Made by a program: the position numbers and the translations under genes
Notes under the pieces: model-generated
Told to the model about the DNA's origin: nothing
Database searches by the model: none
What the model saw: the letters and a program-made list of their open reading frames with translations, nothing else
Part shown: piece by piece, positions 56,092 to 64,000 of the stretch
How the letters are laid out: each line of letters begins with the position of its first letter
How positions within the stretch are numbered: position 1 is the first letter of the stretch
Origin: Pseudomonas yamanorum
GTDB lineage: Bacteria; Pseudomonadota; Gammaproteobacteria; Pseudomonadales; Pseudomonadaceae
Assembly (NCBI RefSeq): GCF_900105735.1
Contig: NZ_LT629793.1
Location: 248,001-312,000, forward strand
Direction: 5' to 3'
Length of the DNA stretch: 64,000 nt

Positions 56092-56890
56092 GGCTGTACT
56101 GCTCGTGCAAATCCCGCAGGGCTTGGGACGGGGCCATGCCGGTGCGTTCGCCGAGGGCGATCAACCAGCCGCTGCGATGCCAGTCACGCACGATAGCGTC
56201 GAGCCTGGCCTGGGTGTCGTGCTCGCCCTTGCGGATCCAGATCACGGATTTGGACGGGATCAAATCCCCCGACAACGGGATTTCGTAGCCGGACCATTCA
56301 GCGTCGTCCAGCAGCGCGTGCATGGTCGGGCTGACGTGCACCGCCGCCACGCAGCCATTGCCGCGCAACGACAGCAGGGATTCGGACTGGCTGCGGAACG
56401 CCTTGATCTGCGCGCCATAGGTTTCCTGCAACGGCTTGATGAAGTTGCTGCCCTGGGACACGCACACCGGCTTGTCCTTGAGGTCGGCCCACTGGGTGAT
56501 GCCGGCGCCTTTGCGGATCAACGCTGCGCCGCCGACTTCTTCATAGGGCGTGGGCACGTAGTCGAGAATTTCGGCGCGCTCGTCGGTGTACTGCATGTTG
56601 GCGATCAGCACGTCGACCTTGCCTTGTTGCAGGAACTGCACGCGGTTGGGCGCCAGTACAGAGACGGTCTTGGTCTCTACGCCCAGCGCCTGGCCGAGGC
56701 CCTTGGCCAGCTCGACGTTGTAGCCCAGGTGTTCGCCGGTCTTGGGGTCGAGGGTGCCAAACGGCGGACCGCTGAGAATCACGCCGACACTGATGGCATG
56801 GCGTTGCTGGATCTTGTCGAGGGTCGCGTCGGCGTGGGCCAGGCTTGCGCACAGTGCCAGGCCCAAGGCAGTCAGGGTTCTCAATGTCAT
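56084..56890 (-). CDS. Periplasmic amino-acid-binding protein (second of tandem pair)
   Basis: A 268-residue type II solute-binding protein (SBP_bac_3). The signal peptide is MTLRTLTALGLALCASLAHA, cut before DATL. The mature protein has SVGVILSGPPFGTLDP, the hinge-proximal LGYNVELAKGLGQALG, QQGKVDVLIANMQYTDERAE and VCVSQGSNFIKPL. It is closely similar to the product of the next upstream gene (same DATLDKIQQRH start of the mature chain) and probably arose by tandem duplication. Two binding proteins feeding one permease pair would widen ligand range. Confidence 0.92.
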   Translation of the reverse strand: MTLRTLTALGLALCASLAHADATLDKIQQRHAISVGVILSGPPFGTLDPKTGEHLGYNVELAKGLGQALGVETKTVSVLAPNRVQFLQQGKVDVLIANMQYTDERAEILDYVPTPYEEVGGAALIRKGAGITQWADLKDKPVCVSQGSNFIKPLQETYGAQIKAFRSQSESLLSLRGNGCVAAVHVSPTMHALLDDAEWSGYEIPLSGDLIPSKSVIWIRKGEHDTQARLDAIVRDWHRSGWLIALGERTGMAPSQALRDLHEQYSHE

Positions 56891-56893
56891 GTG

Positions 56894-57730
56894 TCAGGCG
56901 CCCTTGAACTGTTTCTGCAACTCCACCAGCGCCGGGGACGCCGGGGTGATGTGGTTGCGGGTCTGGGCGTCGATCAGCCAGCCGCTGCGATGCAGTTCCT
57001 TGATGATCGGGTCGAGTTTGGCCTGGGTGTCGTTCTCGCCGCGGCGAGTCCAGATCACCGACGGTGCCGGGTTCAGCTCGGGGCTGATGGCGCGGTAGTC
57101 CTTCCATTCGGCGCTGTCGTTGATCAGCGGGTTGATCAGGGTGGAGTCATGCACCGCCGCGACGCAGTTGTTGCCGCGCAGGGCCAGCAGGGATTCGGAG
57201 GAGCTCTTGAAGCCTTTGATCTGTGCGCCCAGCTCGGTCAGCGGCTTGACGTAGCTGCTACCCTGGGAGGTGCACACTGGCTGGCCCTTGAGGTCTTCCC
57301 AATGGGTAATTTTGCTGTCCTTGAGTACCGCTGCGGTGCCGCCGATCCTGTAGAACGGCGTCGGTACGAAGCCGAGAATTTCGCCGCGCTCGGCGGTCCA
57401 TTCCATATTGGCAATCAGCAGGTCGACCTTGCCCTGTTGCAGGAACTGCACGCGGTTGGCGGGCAATACCGGCACCAGTTGCACTTCGGCACCCAATTGA
57501 CGACCCAGCTCGTTGGCCAGGTCGACGTTCAAGCCCTTGGGCTTTTGGGTGGTGGGATCGATGCCGCCAAACGGCCCGCCGGACAGCAGCACGCCGACCA
57601 CCAGCACATGGCGCTGTTGGATCTTGTCCAGGGTCGCGTCGGCCTGAACCACCGCGCTGCCGCCCAGGGCGATCAATGCGCCCAGGACCACAGGCAACCT
57701 TCGTTTTACCGCCGCGCGCACAAAACCCAT
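56894..57730 (-). CDS. Periplasmic amino-acid-binding protein (first of tandem pair)
   Basis: A 278-residue SBP_bac_3 protein and the first gene of the operon. The ribosome-binding site GGGGAG precedes ATG 57730. The signal peptide is MGFVRAAVKRRLPVVLGALIALGGSAVVQA, cut before DATL. Mature-chain motifs are GVLLSGGPFGGIDP, KGLNVDLANELGRQLG, QQGKVDLLIANMEWTAERGE and VCTSQGSSYVKPL. It parallels the downstream copy throughout, including the C-terminal HRSGWLI. The promoter must be in the 234-base gap shared with the divergent LysR gene. Confidence 0.92.
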   Translation of the reverse strand: MGFVRAAVKRRLPVVLGALIALGGSAVVQADATLDKIQQRHVLVVGVLLSGGPFGGIDPTTQKPKGLNVDLANELGRQLGAEVQLVPVLPANRVQFLQQGKVDLLIANMEWTAERGEILGFVPTPFYRIGGTAAVLKDSKITHWEDLKGQPVCTSQGSSYVKPLTELGAQIKGFKSSSESLLALRGNNCVAAVHDSTLINPLINDSAEWKDYRAISPELNPAPSVIWTRRGENDTQAKLDPIIKELHRSGWLIDAQTRNHITPASPALVELQKQFKGA

Positions 57731-57838
57731 GGAACTCCCCTCATTAGCGATCGGCGTACCCCGACCTGATGTGGGGGCATGCTAGGGAGAGTGCCGGGGC
57801 AACGGAAATTCAAATATCTAATATCGTTATAACTTCCC

Positions 57839-57870
57839 GTATATGGACGACCTCACTTTTGGCCATATAC
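57839..57870. promoter_or_regulatory. Inverted repeat in the LysR/operon intergenic region
   Basis: GTATATGG (57839-57846) and CCATATAC (57863-57870) are perfect inverted arms 16 bases apart in an AT-rich stretch between the divergent genes. This is a plausible operator for the LysR-type regulator, although classical sites are more compact (T-N11-A). Confidence 0.45.
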
Positions 57871-57909
57871 TCGCAATCATTGGCTTCTGTAAAAACTCGA
57901 CGTGACAAC

Positions 57910-57923
57910 ACATAAATATATGT
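57910..57923. promoter_or_regulatory. Palindrome ACATAAATATATGT before lysR-type gene
   Basis: Arms ACATA and TATGT separated by four bases, about 40 bases upstream of the regulator's start. Its spacing is compatible with LysR autoregulation or with a promoter -10 element; the evidence is sequence symmetry only. Confidence 0.35.
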
Positions 57924-57964
57924 AATGTTTATCTTCACGCCCCTGATATAAAAAATGCCCTGGA

Positions 57965-58831
57965 ATGGCCATGTCGACCCTCGATCTCGAACTGCTCCGC
58001 ACCTTTATCGCCGTGGTCGACCACCACAGCTTCGCTGAAGCCGGCACCCATCTCGCCCGCACGCAATCTTCCGTCACCCAGCATATGCAGCGCCTCGAAC
58101 AGCAAGTAGGCGTCAGCCTGTTTGAAAAACGTGGTCGGCAAAAGCAGCTGACAGAACCTGGGATGCAGTTGTTGCGGCATGCGCGGCAGATGCTGTCGTT
58201 GAATGACGATGCACTCAACTCCCTGCGGGAAAGCAGCCTCAGCGGTGTACTGCGCATCGGCTCGCCCCACGACATCGCCGACACCATCCTGCCGCCGATC
58301 CTCAGCCACATCGCCCGCTCGGCACCGCGCCTGCGCCTGGAAATCGACGTGGGCCGCAGCCCCTTCCTGATGGACGACTTGCACCGGGGCAAGGTCGACA
58401 TGGTGATCTCCACCCGCGCCGATGCCAACCTGGAAGGCTTTGCGCTGCGCACCTCGCCGGTGTGGTGGATTTGTTCGGCGCAATACATTCACTCGCCGAG
58501 CGAACCGCTGCCGTTGATTCTGGTGGATGAGCCGAGCATCTATCGGCGCTATGCCCTGGAGGCGCTGGAGCGGGCGAACATTCCGTGGAGGCAGGCGTAC
58601 CTGGCATCGAACCTGATCGGGATCAAGGCGGCCACCCGCGCAGGGCTCGGCGTGACCCCACGGAGCATGGAAATGCTCGGGCCGGACATGCGGGTATTGG
58701 GAGAGAACGACGGGCTACCGAGGATGCCGGAGGTGACATATTACCTGTGGATCCGCCCGAACACGGCGAACCCGATTGCACGCAAGGCTTATGACCTGAT
58801 CAGGGCCAGCCAGGGGCTGGCGCTGGGATGA
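57965..58831 (+). CDS. LysR-type transcriptional regulator
   Basis: A 288-residue LysR regulator, divergent from the sulfur operon. The winged helix-turn-helix is at the N-terminus (LDLELLRTFIAVVDHHSFAEAGTHLARTQSSVTQHMQRLEQQVG), followed by the effector-binding domain (about 90-285; LRIGSPHDIADTILPPILSHIARSAPRLRLEIDVG). Two in-frame ATGs lie at 57965 and 57971 with poor ribosome-binding sites; the first is used. By convention it should activate the divergent operon in response to its substrate or a catabolic intermediate. It ends three bases before the convergent dnaQ stop. Confidence 0.93.
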   Translation: MAMSTLDLELLRTFIAVVDHHSFAEAGTHLARTQSSVTQHMQRLEQQVGVSLFEKRGRQKQLTEPGMQLLRHARQMLSLNDDALNSLRESSLSGVLRIGSPHDIADTILPPILSHIARSAPRLRLEIDVGRSPFLMDDLHRGKVDMVISTRADANLEGFALRTSPVWWICSAQYIHSPSEPLPLILVDEPSIYRRYALEALERANIPWRQAYLASNLIGIKAATRAGLGVTPRSMEMLGPDMRVLGENDGLPRMPEVTYYLWIRPNTANPIARKAYDLIRASQGLALG

Positions 58832-58834
58832 CGG

Positions 58835-59581
58835 TTATTGCTGGGTCAATTGGGTCCACAACGCGGGTGCGCCGGCGGACTTGGCGATCGCCTCAAGACG
58901 CGCCGCGTGTTCGGCCATGTCTTGCTCGCTGGCGCGAATAATCGTGGTGGGCTGACGATCCGCTGGCAGGCGGCGGATTTCCGAAGGACGGTTGCCCGAG
59001 CCTTCTGCCGAACCATTGCCGTCCGAAGCGTTACCGGCCAGGGACAGGCTGGTCTGGCCGCCGGTCATGGTCAGGTAGACGTCGGCGAGAATCTCGGAGT
59101 CGAGCAAGGCGCCGTGGAGTTCACGGCCGGAGTTGTCGACCCCATAGCGCTTGCACAAGGCATCGAGGCTGTTGCGCTGGCCCGGGTGACGCTCACGGGC
59201 CATCATCAAGGTGTCGAGGATCGAGCAGTGCCGGGTGATATCAGCCCGGTCGGTCGCGCCCATCAGCGCGAATTCGTTGTTGATGAAGCCAACGTCGAAC
59301 GCCGCGTTATGGATGATCAGCTGCGCGCCGTTGATGAACTCGAAGAACTCATCGGCCACTTCGGCAAACCGTGGCTTGCCCACCAGGAATTCGTTAGTGA
59401 TGCCGTGGACGCCAATGGCGCCCTCATCACTTTCCCGATCCGGTTGCAGGTAGACGTGGAAATGCCGGCCGGTGAGGCGACGGCCCATCAGTTCGACACA
59501 GCCGATTTCAATGATCCGGTGGCCGTCGGTCACCGGCATGCCGGTGGTTTCGGTATCGAGTACAACAGATCGGATGGCCAT
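58835..59581 (-). CDS. dnaQ: DNA polymerase III epsilon subunit (3'-5' proofreading exonuclease)
   Basis: The 248-residue proofreading subunit of the replicative polymerase. Exo I is VVLDTETTG (Asp9, Glu11), Exo II is IIHNAAFDVGFINNEF, and Exo III-epsilon is LHGALLDSEILADVYL, giving a DEDDh exonuclease. The C-terminal region after a Gly/Ser/Asn-rich hinge (about 180-200) should bind the polymerase alpha subunit. In other pseudomonads dnaQ usually lies directly downstream of rnhA, as I recall; here two plus-strand genes separate them. Confidence 0.96.
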   Translation of the reverse strand: MAIRSVVLDTETTGMPVTDGHRIIEIGCVELMGRRLTGRHFHVYLQPDRESDEGAIGVHGITNEFLVGKPRFAEVADEFFEFINGAQLIIHNAAFDVGFINNEFALMGATDRADITRHCSILDTLMMARERHPGQRNSLDALCKRYGVDNSGRELHGALLDSEILADVYLTMTGGQTSLSLAGNASDGNGSAEGSGNRPSEIRRLPADRQPTTIIRASEQDMAEHAARLEAIAKSAGAPALWTQLTQQ

Positions 59582-59774
59582 CAGGGTTCAGCTCTCAACG
59601 GTTTGGTACATTTCAAGGGGCGGGATATTAGCACGACATGTCCTGAACGACCCAGGGCTGGCCAAATGAAGCCCATGTGCGACAGTTTTTAACAAGAATT
59701 AGCAAACCTTATAAAGTCTGCACGAGGTGCCGTTGATAGCCTGCGCACCCCCGACTTGCTGCAGACGCTAACCC

Positions 59775-60089
59775 ATGACCTCGCGTAAATCGTTGCTGCC
59801 CTTCGTTTTGCTGACCGGCGCCCTGAGCACCAACACCCAGGCCACCAGCTTCGTGATGACCACCGACGCCTTGGTCAGCCTGAGCATGAGCGCTACCAAA
59901 GGCACCAGTTCGTCCTTCAAGGATGACAAAGTGGTACTGGCCGCCAAGACCGACGCTGCCGCCTTTGTCGCCAGCGACGGAGTGATCAGGGGTGTTCAGC
60001 TGGAATCGGCGCTGGAACATATTCGCCTGGCGCTCAAGGACGAACACTACTCGGACGAGCAGTTGGCCAGGGCAATCCTCGTCATGTAA
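59775..60089 (+). CDS. DUF2388-family exported small protein
   Basis: A 104-residue protein with a signal peptide (SLLPFVLLTGALSTNTQA, cut before TSF). The mature sequence TSFVMTTDALVSLSMSATKG.., KDDKVVLAAKTDAAAFVASDG and IRGVQLESALEHIR is the DUF2388 pattern, which is common in Pseudomonas and often duplicated. Function unknown; likely periplasmic. The ribosome-binding site is weak, and the promoter should lie in the 193-base gap shared with dnaQ. It is followed by the GDPD-like lipoprotein gene after 39 bases. Confidence 0.85.
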   Translation: MTSRKSLLPFVLLTGALSTNTQATSFVMTTDALVSLSMSATKGTSSSFKDDKVVLAAKTDAAAFVASDGVIRGVQLESALEHIRLALKDEHYSDEQLARAILVM

Positions 60090-60128
60090 GGTCACAGCCG
60101 CCCCGACCTTCAGCGAGAGTAACAACAG

Positions 60129-61076
60129 GTGACCCCCAACCGCCGCGCCATCGCCTTGATCATTACCGTATTAATGATCGCGGGCTGCACATCTGCCCCC
60201 ACTGGCACGCCCGATAAATCGCTTCCGCTGATCGTTGCACACCGTTCGGGCACCGCGGATTATCCGGAAAACACCTTGCCGGCCATCGACAACGCCTTGA
60301 AAAATGGCGTCGACATGATCTGGCTGACGGTTCAACTGAGCAGTGACGGCGTCCCCGTTCTCTATCGCCCTGCCGACCTGAGCGCGAATACGCAAGGCAG
60401 TGGATCCGTCGCCAAACAAAGCCTGGAACAATTGCAGCAGTTGAATGCGGGGTGGAACTTCAAACTCACCGATACCCGCGGGCAGGTGACCTATCCCTAC
60501 CGCACGCACGCCGCTCCGGTGCCTTCATTGCAGCAAGCACTGGACAGGATTCCCGCTTCAATCCCCGTCATTCTCGATATGAAAGCCTTGCCTGCTGAAG
60601 CGCAGGCCAACGCCGTTGCCAGTGTGCTGAAACACAATCATGCGTGGGACCGGGTGCTGATCTACTCCACCGATGCCAGTTACCAAACCGCTTTCGCGCG
60701 CTTCCCTCAAGCTCGGCTATTTGAATCCCGGGACGACACACGAAACCGCCTGGCAGCCGTCGCCCTGGCACAGAGCTGCCGTCCGGTACCACACGCTGGC
60801 AGTTGGGTGGCGTTTGAGTATCAGCGAAAAGTCGAACTGGTGGAGACGTTCACCTTGGGCGAAGCACGCTCACCCGTGAATGCCAAGCTATGGACGCCAC
60901 CGGCGATCAACTGCTTCCAGTCCAAGGGCAAGGTCAACATTCTGGCGATTGGAATCAACAGCGACGATGATTACCGGGCAGCAGCGTGCCTGAAGATCGA
61001 CGCCGTGCTGGTGGACTCACCGCGGGCAATGCGGGATGTGAAGCAGCGGCTCGAATGGCCGCTGCAGTGCAACTGA
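60129..61076 (+). CDS. GDPD-like lipoprotein with degenerate active site
   Basis: A 315-residue protein with a GTG start behind a GAGAG ribosome-binding site. The lipoprotein signal ends LMIAGC. The fold matches glycerophosphodiester phosphodiesterases: IVAHRSGTADYPENTLPAIDNAL keeps the HR and PENT elements. The metal-binding ExD strand reads MIWLTVQLSSDG (W, T instead of E, D), and the HD motif reads YRPAD. A later ligand strand is VILDMKA instead of LEIK. It is therefore probably not a normal GDPD; it may bind a ligand or use another chemistry. Membrane-anchored and periplasm-facing by its lipobox. Confidence 0.85.
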   Translation: MTPNRRAIALIITVLMIAGCTSAPTGTPDKSLPLIVAHRSGTADYPENTLPAIDNALKNGVDMIWLTVQLSSDGVPVLYRPADLSANTQGSGSVAKQSLEQLQQLNAGWNFKLTDTRGQVTYPYRTHAAPVPSLQQALDRIPASIPVILDMKALPAEAQANAVASVLKHNHAWDRVLIYSTDASYQTAFARFPQARLFESRDDTRNRLAAVALAQSCRPVPHAGSWVAFEYQRKVELVETFTLGEARSPVNAKLWTPPAINCFQSKGKVNILAIGINSDDDYRAAACLKIDAVLVDSPRAMRDVKQRLEWPLQCN

Positions 61077-61079
61077 TGG

Positions 61080-61532
61080 TCAGCTTTGCTTGTAGCCGCG
61101 CACTTCATCCACGCCGCGATTGGCCAGTTGGTCGGCCCGCTCGTTGCCGGGATGGCCGATGTGCCCGCGCACCCATTTCCAGGTGATGTTGTGGCGGTTG
61201 CATTGTTCATCGAGCAATTGCCACAGGTCGGCATTTTTTACCGGCTCCTTGGCGGCGGTTTTCCAGCCGCGCTTCTTCCAATTGACCATCCACTCGTTGA
61301 TGCCCTTCATCACGTATTGGGAGTCGGTCACCAGCAACACGTCGCAACGACGCTTGAGCTCTTCCAGGCCGCGGATCGCTCCCATCAGCTCCATGCGATT
61401 GTTGGTGGTGTTGGCTTCGCCGCCCCACAGCTCCTTCTCCACGCCCTTGCACACCAGCAAGGCGCCCCATCCGCCGGGGCCGGGATTGCCCTTGCAGGCG
61501 CCATCGGTGAAGAGTTCTACGGTATCGGTCAT
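61080..61532 (-). CDS. rnhA: Ribonuclease HI
   Basis: RNase HI degrades RNA in RNA-DNA hybrids. The ATG at 61532 gives 150 residues aligned with the E. coli enzyme ([23 protein letters not shown]). Active-site residues are Asp10, the Glu of [10 protein letters not shown], the Asp of VTDSQYV and the Asp of NERADQLAN. An upstream in-frame ATG at 61544 is possible but would add four residues not usually present. It converges with the GDPD-like gene with three bases between stops. Confidence 0.95.
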   Translation of the reverse strand: MTDTVELFTDGACKGNPGPGGWGALLVCKGVEKELWGGEANTTNNRMELMGAIRGLEELKRRCDVLLVTDSQYVMKGINEWMVNWKKRGWKTAAKEPVKNADLWQLLDEQCNRHNITWKWVRGHIGHPGNERADQLANRGVDEVRGYKQS

Positions 61533-61633
61533 TTCACTGTCCATTAAAGCGGGATCCATCAAAGCGGGTTGCCGATAATCGACCGACAAGGGCCCGAGGT
61601 CGAGAGACTCGACCTGAAATCAAAAAAGGTTTT

Positions 61634-62392
61634 TTACTGTTCGCTCTGCTTGCGATTGACCTTGGCCATGGGCATCGGCACGAGCTTGCCCATTGGTTCG
61701 CGGCGTACCTGGCGCACCGGGCGCAGGCCAACGACGATCTTGCGCGCCACCAACAAGTAGAAACCACCGCCAGACAATTGCCAGGCACCGGCCCTGCGTT
61801 CCCAGCCGGCCAGCCGGCCTTGCCACTTGGCAGACGCAAGCGGCGGACGATAGCACCCGAAGCGGCGTTTCTCCAGCGCAAAGCCCAGCAGGTTCAACCA
61901 ATCGCCGACGCGCGACGGCGAGATGCAGCGCGCCTGGCGCAACCCGTCGTGGGCGAACACATGGCGCAAACCCCAACTGCTCCAGGGGTTGATGCCGATG
62001 ATCAGCAAATGGCCACCTGGGCGCACACTGCTGGCGGCTTCGCGCAGCAAACCATGGGGCGACAGGCAGAAATCCAGGCCATGCTGCAACACCACCACGT
62101 CGGCCGCATGCTCGCTCAACGGCCAGGCCTGTTCCTCGCACACAATCTCGACACCCGGCAACGGCGCGCCCAGGCGCACATTGCGTTGTACCTGGGGCGC
62201 CGCCGGCGGGGTTTGTGCCGACGGGCCGTAATGCACCAGGTAGCCACCAAAGAACCGACCCAGCTCGTCTTCGAGCATGCGCCGTTCTTCTTCCAGTAAA
62301 AATTGCCCGACAGGCCCGGACAGCCATTCACGGGCGGCACTGATCAGTGCCAGCCACTCGGGATCGGCCTGGGCGAACGCTTTATCAGTCAT
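61634..62392 (-). CDS. Class I SAM-dependent methyltransferase
   Basis: A 252-residue protein starting at 62392 behind GGAG. SAM-fold elements are modest: [63 protein letters not shown] has the post-motif I to motif III pattern of methyltransferases of the UbiE/type 11 group. The typical glycine-rich motif I is not obvious, and the C-terminus is basic (KVNRKQSEQ). It lies between rnhA and the divergent gloB, a conserved neighbourhood in pseudomonads. Substrate unknown. Confidence 0.8.
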   Translation of the reverse strand: MTDKAFAQADPEWLALISAAREWLSGPVGQFLLEEERRMLEDELGRFFGGYLVHYGPSAQTPPAAPQVQRNVRLGAPLPGVEIVCEEQAWPLSEHAADVVVLQHGLDFCLSPHGLLREAASSVRPGGHLLIIGINPWSSWGLRHVFAHDGLRQARCISPSRVGDWLNLLGFALEKRRFGCYRPPLASAKWQGRLAGWERRAGAWQLSGGGFYLLVARKIVVGLRPVRQVRREPMGKLVPMPMAKVNRKQSEQ

Positions 62393-62457
62393 TGCATTCT
62401 CCAACGCGCCAAGAAGCTCTAAGATGCACCAATGTGTTCAGCTTGGCGAATCAAAGA

Positions 62458-63225
62458 ATGATACAGATCAGTGCCCTGCCCGCCTTCACCGATAACTACA
62501 TCTGGTTGTTACAGGATCAGCCGAACAAGCGCTGCGCGGTGGTCGATCCCGGTGATGCCGCGCCCGTGCTGGCCTGGCTCCAGCAGCATCCGGACTGGAC
62601 CCTCAGCGATATCCTGGTGACTCACCATCACCACGATCATGTCGGCGGCGTCGAGCAACTGAAAAGTGTTTCAGGCGCCACGGTCTACGGCCCGGCGAAC
62701 GAAAAAATCCCGGCGCGGGACGTCGCACTCCAGGACAACGACCGCATCAACGTGCTGGGCTGGGACTTCGAGGTGTTTGCCGTGCCCGGGCACACCCTCG
62801 GCCATATCGCCTTTTATCACGAGGGCGTGCTGTTCTGTGGTGACACCCTCTTCGCCGCCGGTTGTGGCCGGCTGTTCGAAGGCACCCCGCAGCAAATGCA
62901 CACCTCCCTGGAACGCCTGGCGGCACTGCCGGCCAACACGCTGGTGTACTGCACCCATGAATACACACAAAGTAACCTGAAGTTCGCCCAGGCCGTGGAA
63001 CCGCAAAACGCGGATATCGCCGAACGGGTGGAGAACGTGCGGCAACTGCGGGCGAACGGCGAAATCACATTGCCTTCAACCCTGGCCCTGGAAAAACTCA
63101 CTAACCCCTTTCTGCGGACCTCTGAAACATCCGTTAAAGAAAAAGCGGACGAACGGAATGGCCGGGATAACCAGGCCGGGAGTGAGGTATTTGCTAGCTT
63201 GAGGTCGTGGAAAGATACGTTCTAA
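62458..63225 (+). CDS. gloB: Hydroxyacylglutathione hydrolase (glyoxalase II)
   Basis: GloB hydrolyses S-lactoylglutathione to D-lactate and glutathione, completing methylglyoxal detoxification. The 255 residues begin [18 protein letters not shown], the standard start. Metal ligands are in [41 protein letters not shown] and YCTHEYT. The C-terminal [21 protein letters not shown] pattern is also typical. The length and gene order (methyltransferase-gloB-mltD) are conserved in Pseudomonas. Confidence 0.96.
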   Translation: MIQISALPAFTDNYIWLLQDQPNKRCAVVDPGDAAPVLAWLQQHPDWTLSDILVTHHHHDHVGGVEQLKSVSGATVYGPANEKIPARDVALQDNDRINVLGWDFEVFAVPGHTLGHIAFYHEGVLFCGDTLFAAGCGRLFEGTPQQMHTSLERLAALPANTLVYCTHEYTQSNLKFAQAVEPQNADIAERVENVRQLRANGEITLPSTLALEKLTNPFLRTSETSVKEKADERNGRDNQAGSEVFASLRSWKDTF

Positions 63226-63323
63226 GTGGAAGGATTCTGATACGTAATTTCTGAATGGTTGACCGGAACCAAAGCGCTTTCTAGAATCGCCCGACATTTT
63301 TGCCCGGAACTTACTTCCAGCCA

Positions 63324-64000
63324 ATGTCGTCATCTATTCGTAAAACCAACCATTCAGACGCATTGACCCGCCTGGCTCAAGCCGTGGCGGTGGCTGTGTC
63401 CGCTACTCTGGCGGGCTGCCAATCGACCAATTTTGCCGCACAATCCACCGTGCAACCCAAGCCAAACCTTACCGCCAAGATCAAGCAAAAACCCATTTGG
63501 CTATCAGAGAAGCCAAGCCCGGAAGTGCCCCAGGATGTCTGGGAACGCATGCGCCGGGGCTTTCAATTGCAGGACGGGTTAGGCGTCAACCCGCGCATTG
63601 AACAGCAACGATTGTGGTTTGCCAGCAACCCATCCTTCCTTGAGAACGCCGGCGAACGCGGCAGCCTCTACATTCATTACATCGTCGAACGCCTTGAAGA
63701 GCGCAACATGCCCCTGGAGCTGGCGCTGCTGCCAGTGATTGAAAGTGCCTACAACCCAATGGCCTATTCCCGCAGCGATGCGGTGGGCCTGTGGCAGTTC
63801 GTTCCCGCCACCGGGCGCTACTTCAACCTGCGCCAGACCCGCGCCTACGACGGCCGCCGCGACATCACCGCCTCCACCACCGCCGCCCTGGACTACCTGA
63901 CACGTCTGCATGACATGTTCAACGGTGACTGGCTGCTGGCGCTTGCGGCCTATAATGCGGGCGAAGGCACGGTCAGCCGAGCCATCGAGCGTAACGAGAA
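63324..64000 (+). CDS. mltD: Membrane-bound lytic murein transglycosylase D (5' part)
   Basis: The gene starts at ATG 63324 and runs off the window end after 225 codons; only the N-terminal part is seen. The lipoprotein signal ends AVSATLAGC (lipidated Cys32). The SLT domain begins near 115 with [29 protein letters not shown] (catalytic Glu140), then [43 protein letters not shown]. MltD cleaves peptidoglycan glycosidic bonds at the outer membrane's inner face. LysM domains expected further on lie outside the window. Confidence 0.95.
   Translation, partial: MSSSIRKTNHSDALTRLAQAVAVAVSATLAGCQSTNFAAQSTVQPKPNLTAKIKQKPIWLSEKPSPEVPQDVWERMRRGFQLQDGLGVNPRIEQQRLWFASNPSFLENAGERGSLYIHYIVERLEERNMPLELALLPVIESAYNPMAYSRSDAVGLWQFVPATGRYFNLRQTRAYDGRRDITASTTAALDYLTRLHDMFNGDWLLALAAYNAGEGTVSRAIERNE

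Overview
The window reads as a chromosomal segment of a fluorescens-type Pseudomonas. It is GC-rich, tightly packed and full of ATGA stop/start overlaps. It carries the paired 'GTGGGAGC..GCTTGC' palindromic (REP-type) elements typical of that group, together with familiar Pseudomonas gene sets: trehalose/alpha-glucan genes, muxABC-opmB, and mltD-gloB-methyltransferase-rnhA-dnaQ. I saw no tRNA, rRNA, insertion sequence, phage or CRISPR array. Identifications come from reading the translated sequence and recalling family motifs; no database search was run.

Region 1 (1-23.6 kb) is trehalose/alpha-glucan metabolism. Plus-strand operon: treZ, malQ, treY, a DUF2934-type basic small protein and glgX. 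Minus-strand operon, converging on it: glgE, a treS-maltokinase fusion and glgB. Together they encode two routes between maltooligosaccharide, trehalose and maltose-1-phosphate/branched glucan. Coupled to the end of glgX is an accessory module: an acyl-CoA-dehydrogenase-like protein, a PIG-L deacetylase, a NodS-like methyltransferase and a GT2 glycosyltransferase. It is followed by a second PIG-L copy lacking two catalytic residues and by a beta-helix autotransporter. The module resembles a small pathway that builds a de-N-acylated, methylated glycoconjugate.

Region 2 (23.7-32 kb) is mixed: a proline-rich 52-aa peptide, MgtC, a DUF3203-like small protein, an isolated ccoG with a near-consensus ANR/FNR box upstream, a MocR-type regulator, an SDR oxidoreductase, a frameshifted Kelch-repeat pseudogene, and an MHYT-GGDEF-EAL cyclic-di-GMP protein.

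Region 3 (32-41.8 kb) is the muxABC-opmB tripartite RND efflux operon, then tpx with a clear rho-independent terminator.

Region 4 (42.1-47.1 kb) holds one very large toxin-like gene. Reading its C-terminal third suggests a clan-CD (C80-like) cysteine protease module (H1258/C1305) followed by a CheD/CNF-like deamidase module (C1464/H1485). The N-terminal part has an internal duplication. The best ribosome-binding site and start lie out of frame upstream, so the 5' end may be frameshifted. This is the strongest candidate for an undescribed system.

Region 5 (47.1-58.8 kb) is a probable organosulfur uptake and catabolism operon: two tandem periplasmic binding proteins, a D-2-hydroxyacid-dehydrogenase-like flavoprotein, an aminotransferase, two permeases, an ATPase, a thiol dioxygenase, a glutathione transferase and an unusual four-rhodanese/cystathionine-lyase fusion. 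A divergent LysR regulator controls the far end.

Region 6 (58.8-64 kb) is housekeeping: dnaQ, rnhA, a methyltransferase, gloB and the start of mltD. A DUF2388 protein and a degenerate GDPD-like lipoprotein sit between dnaQ and rnhA.
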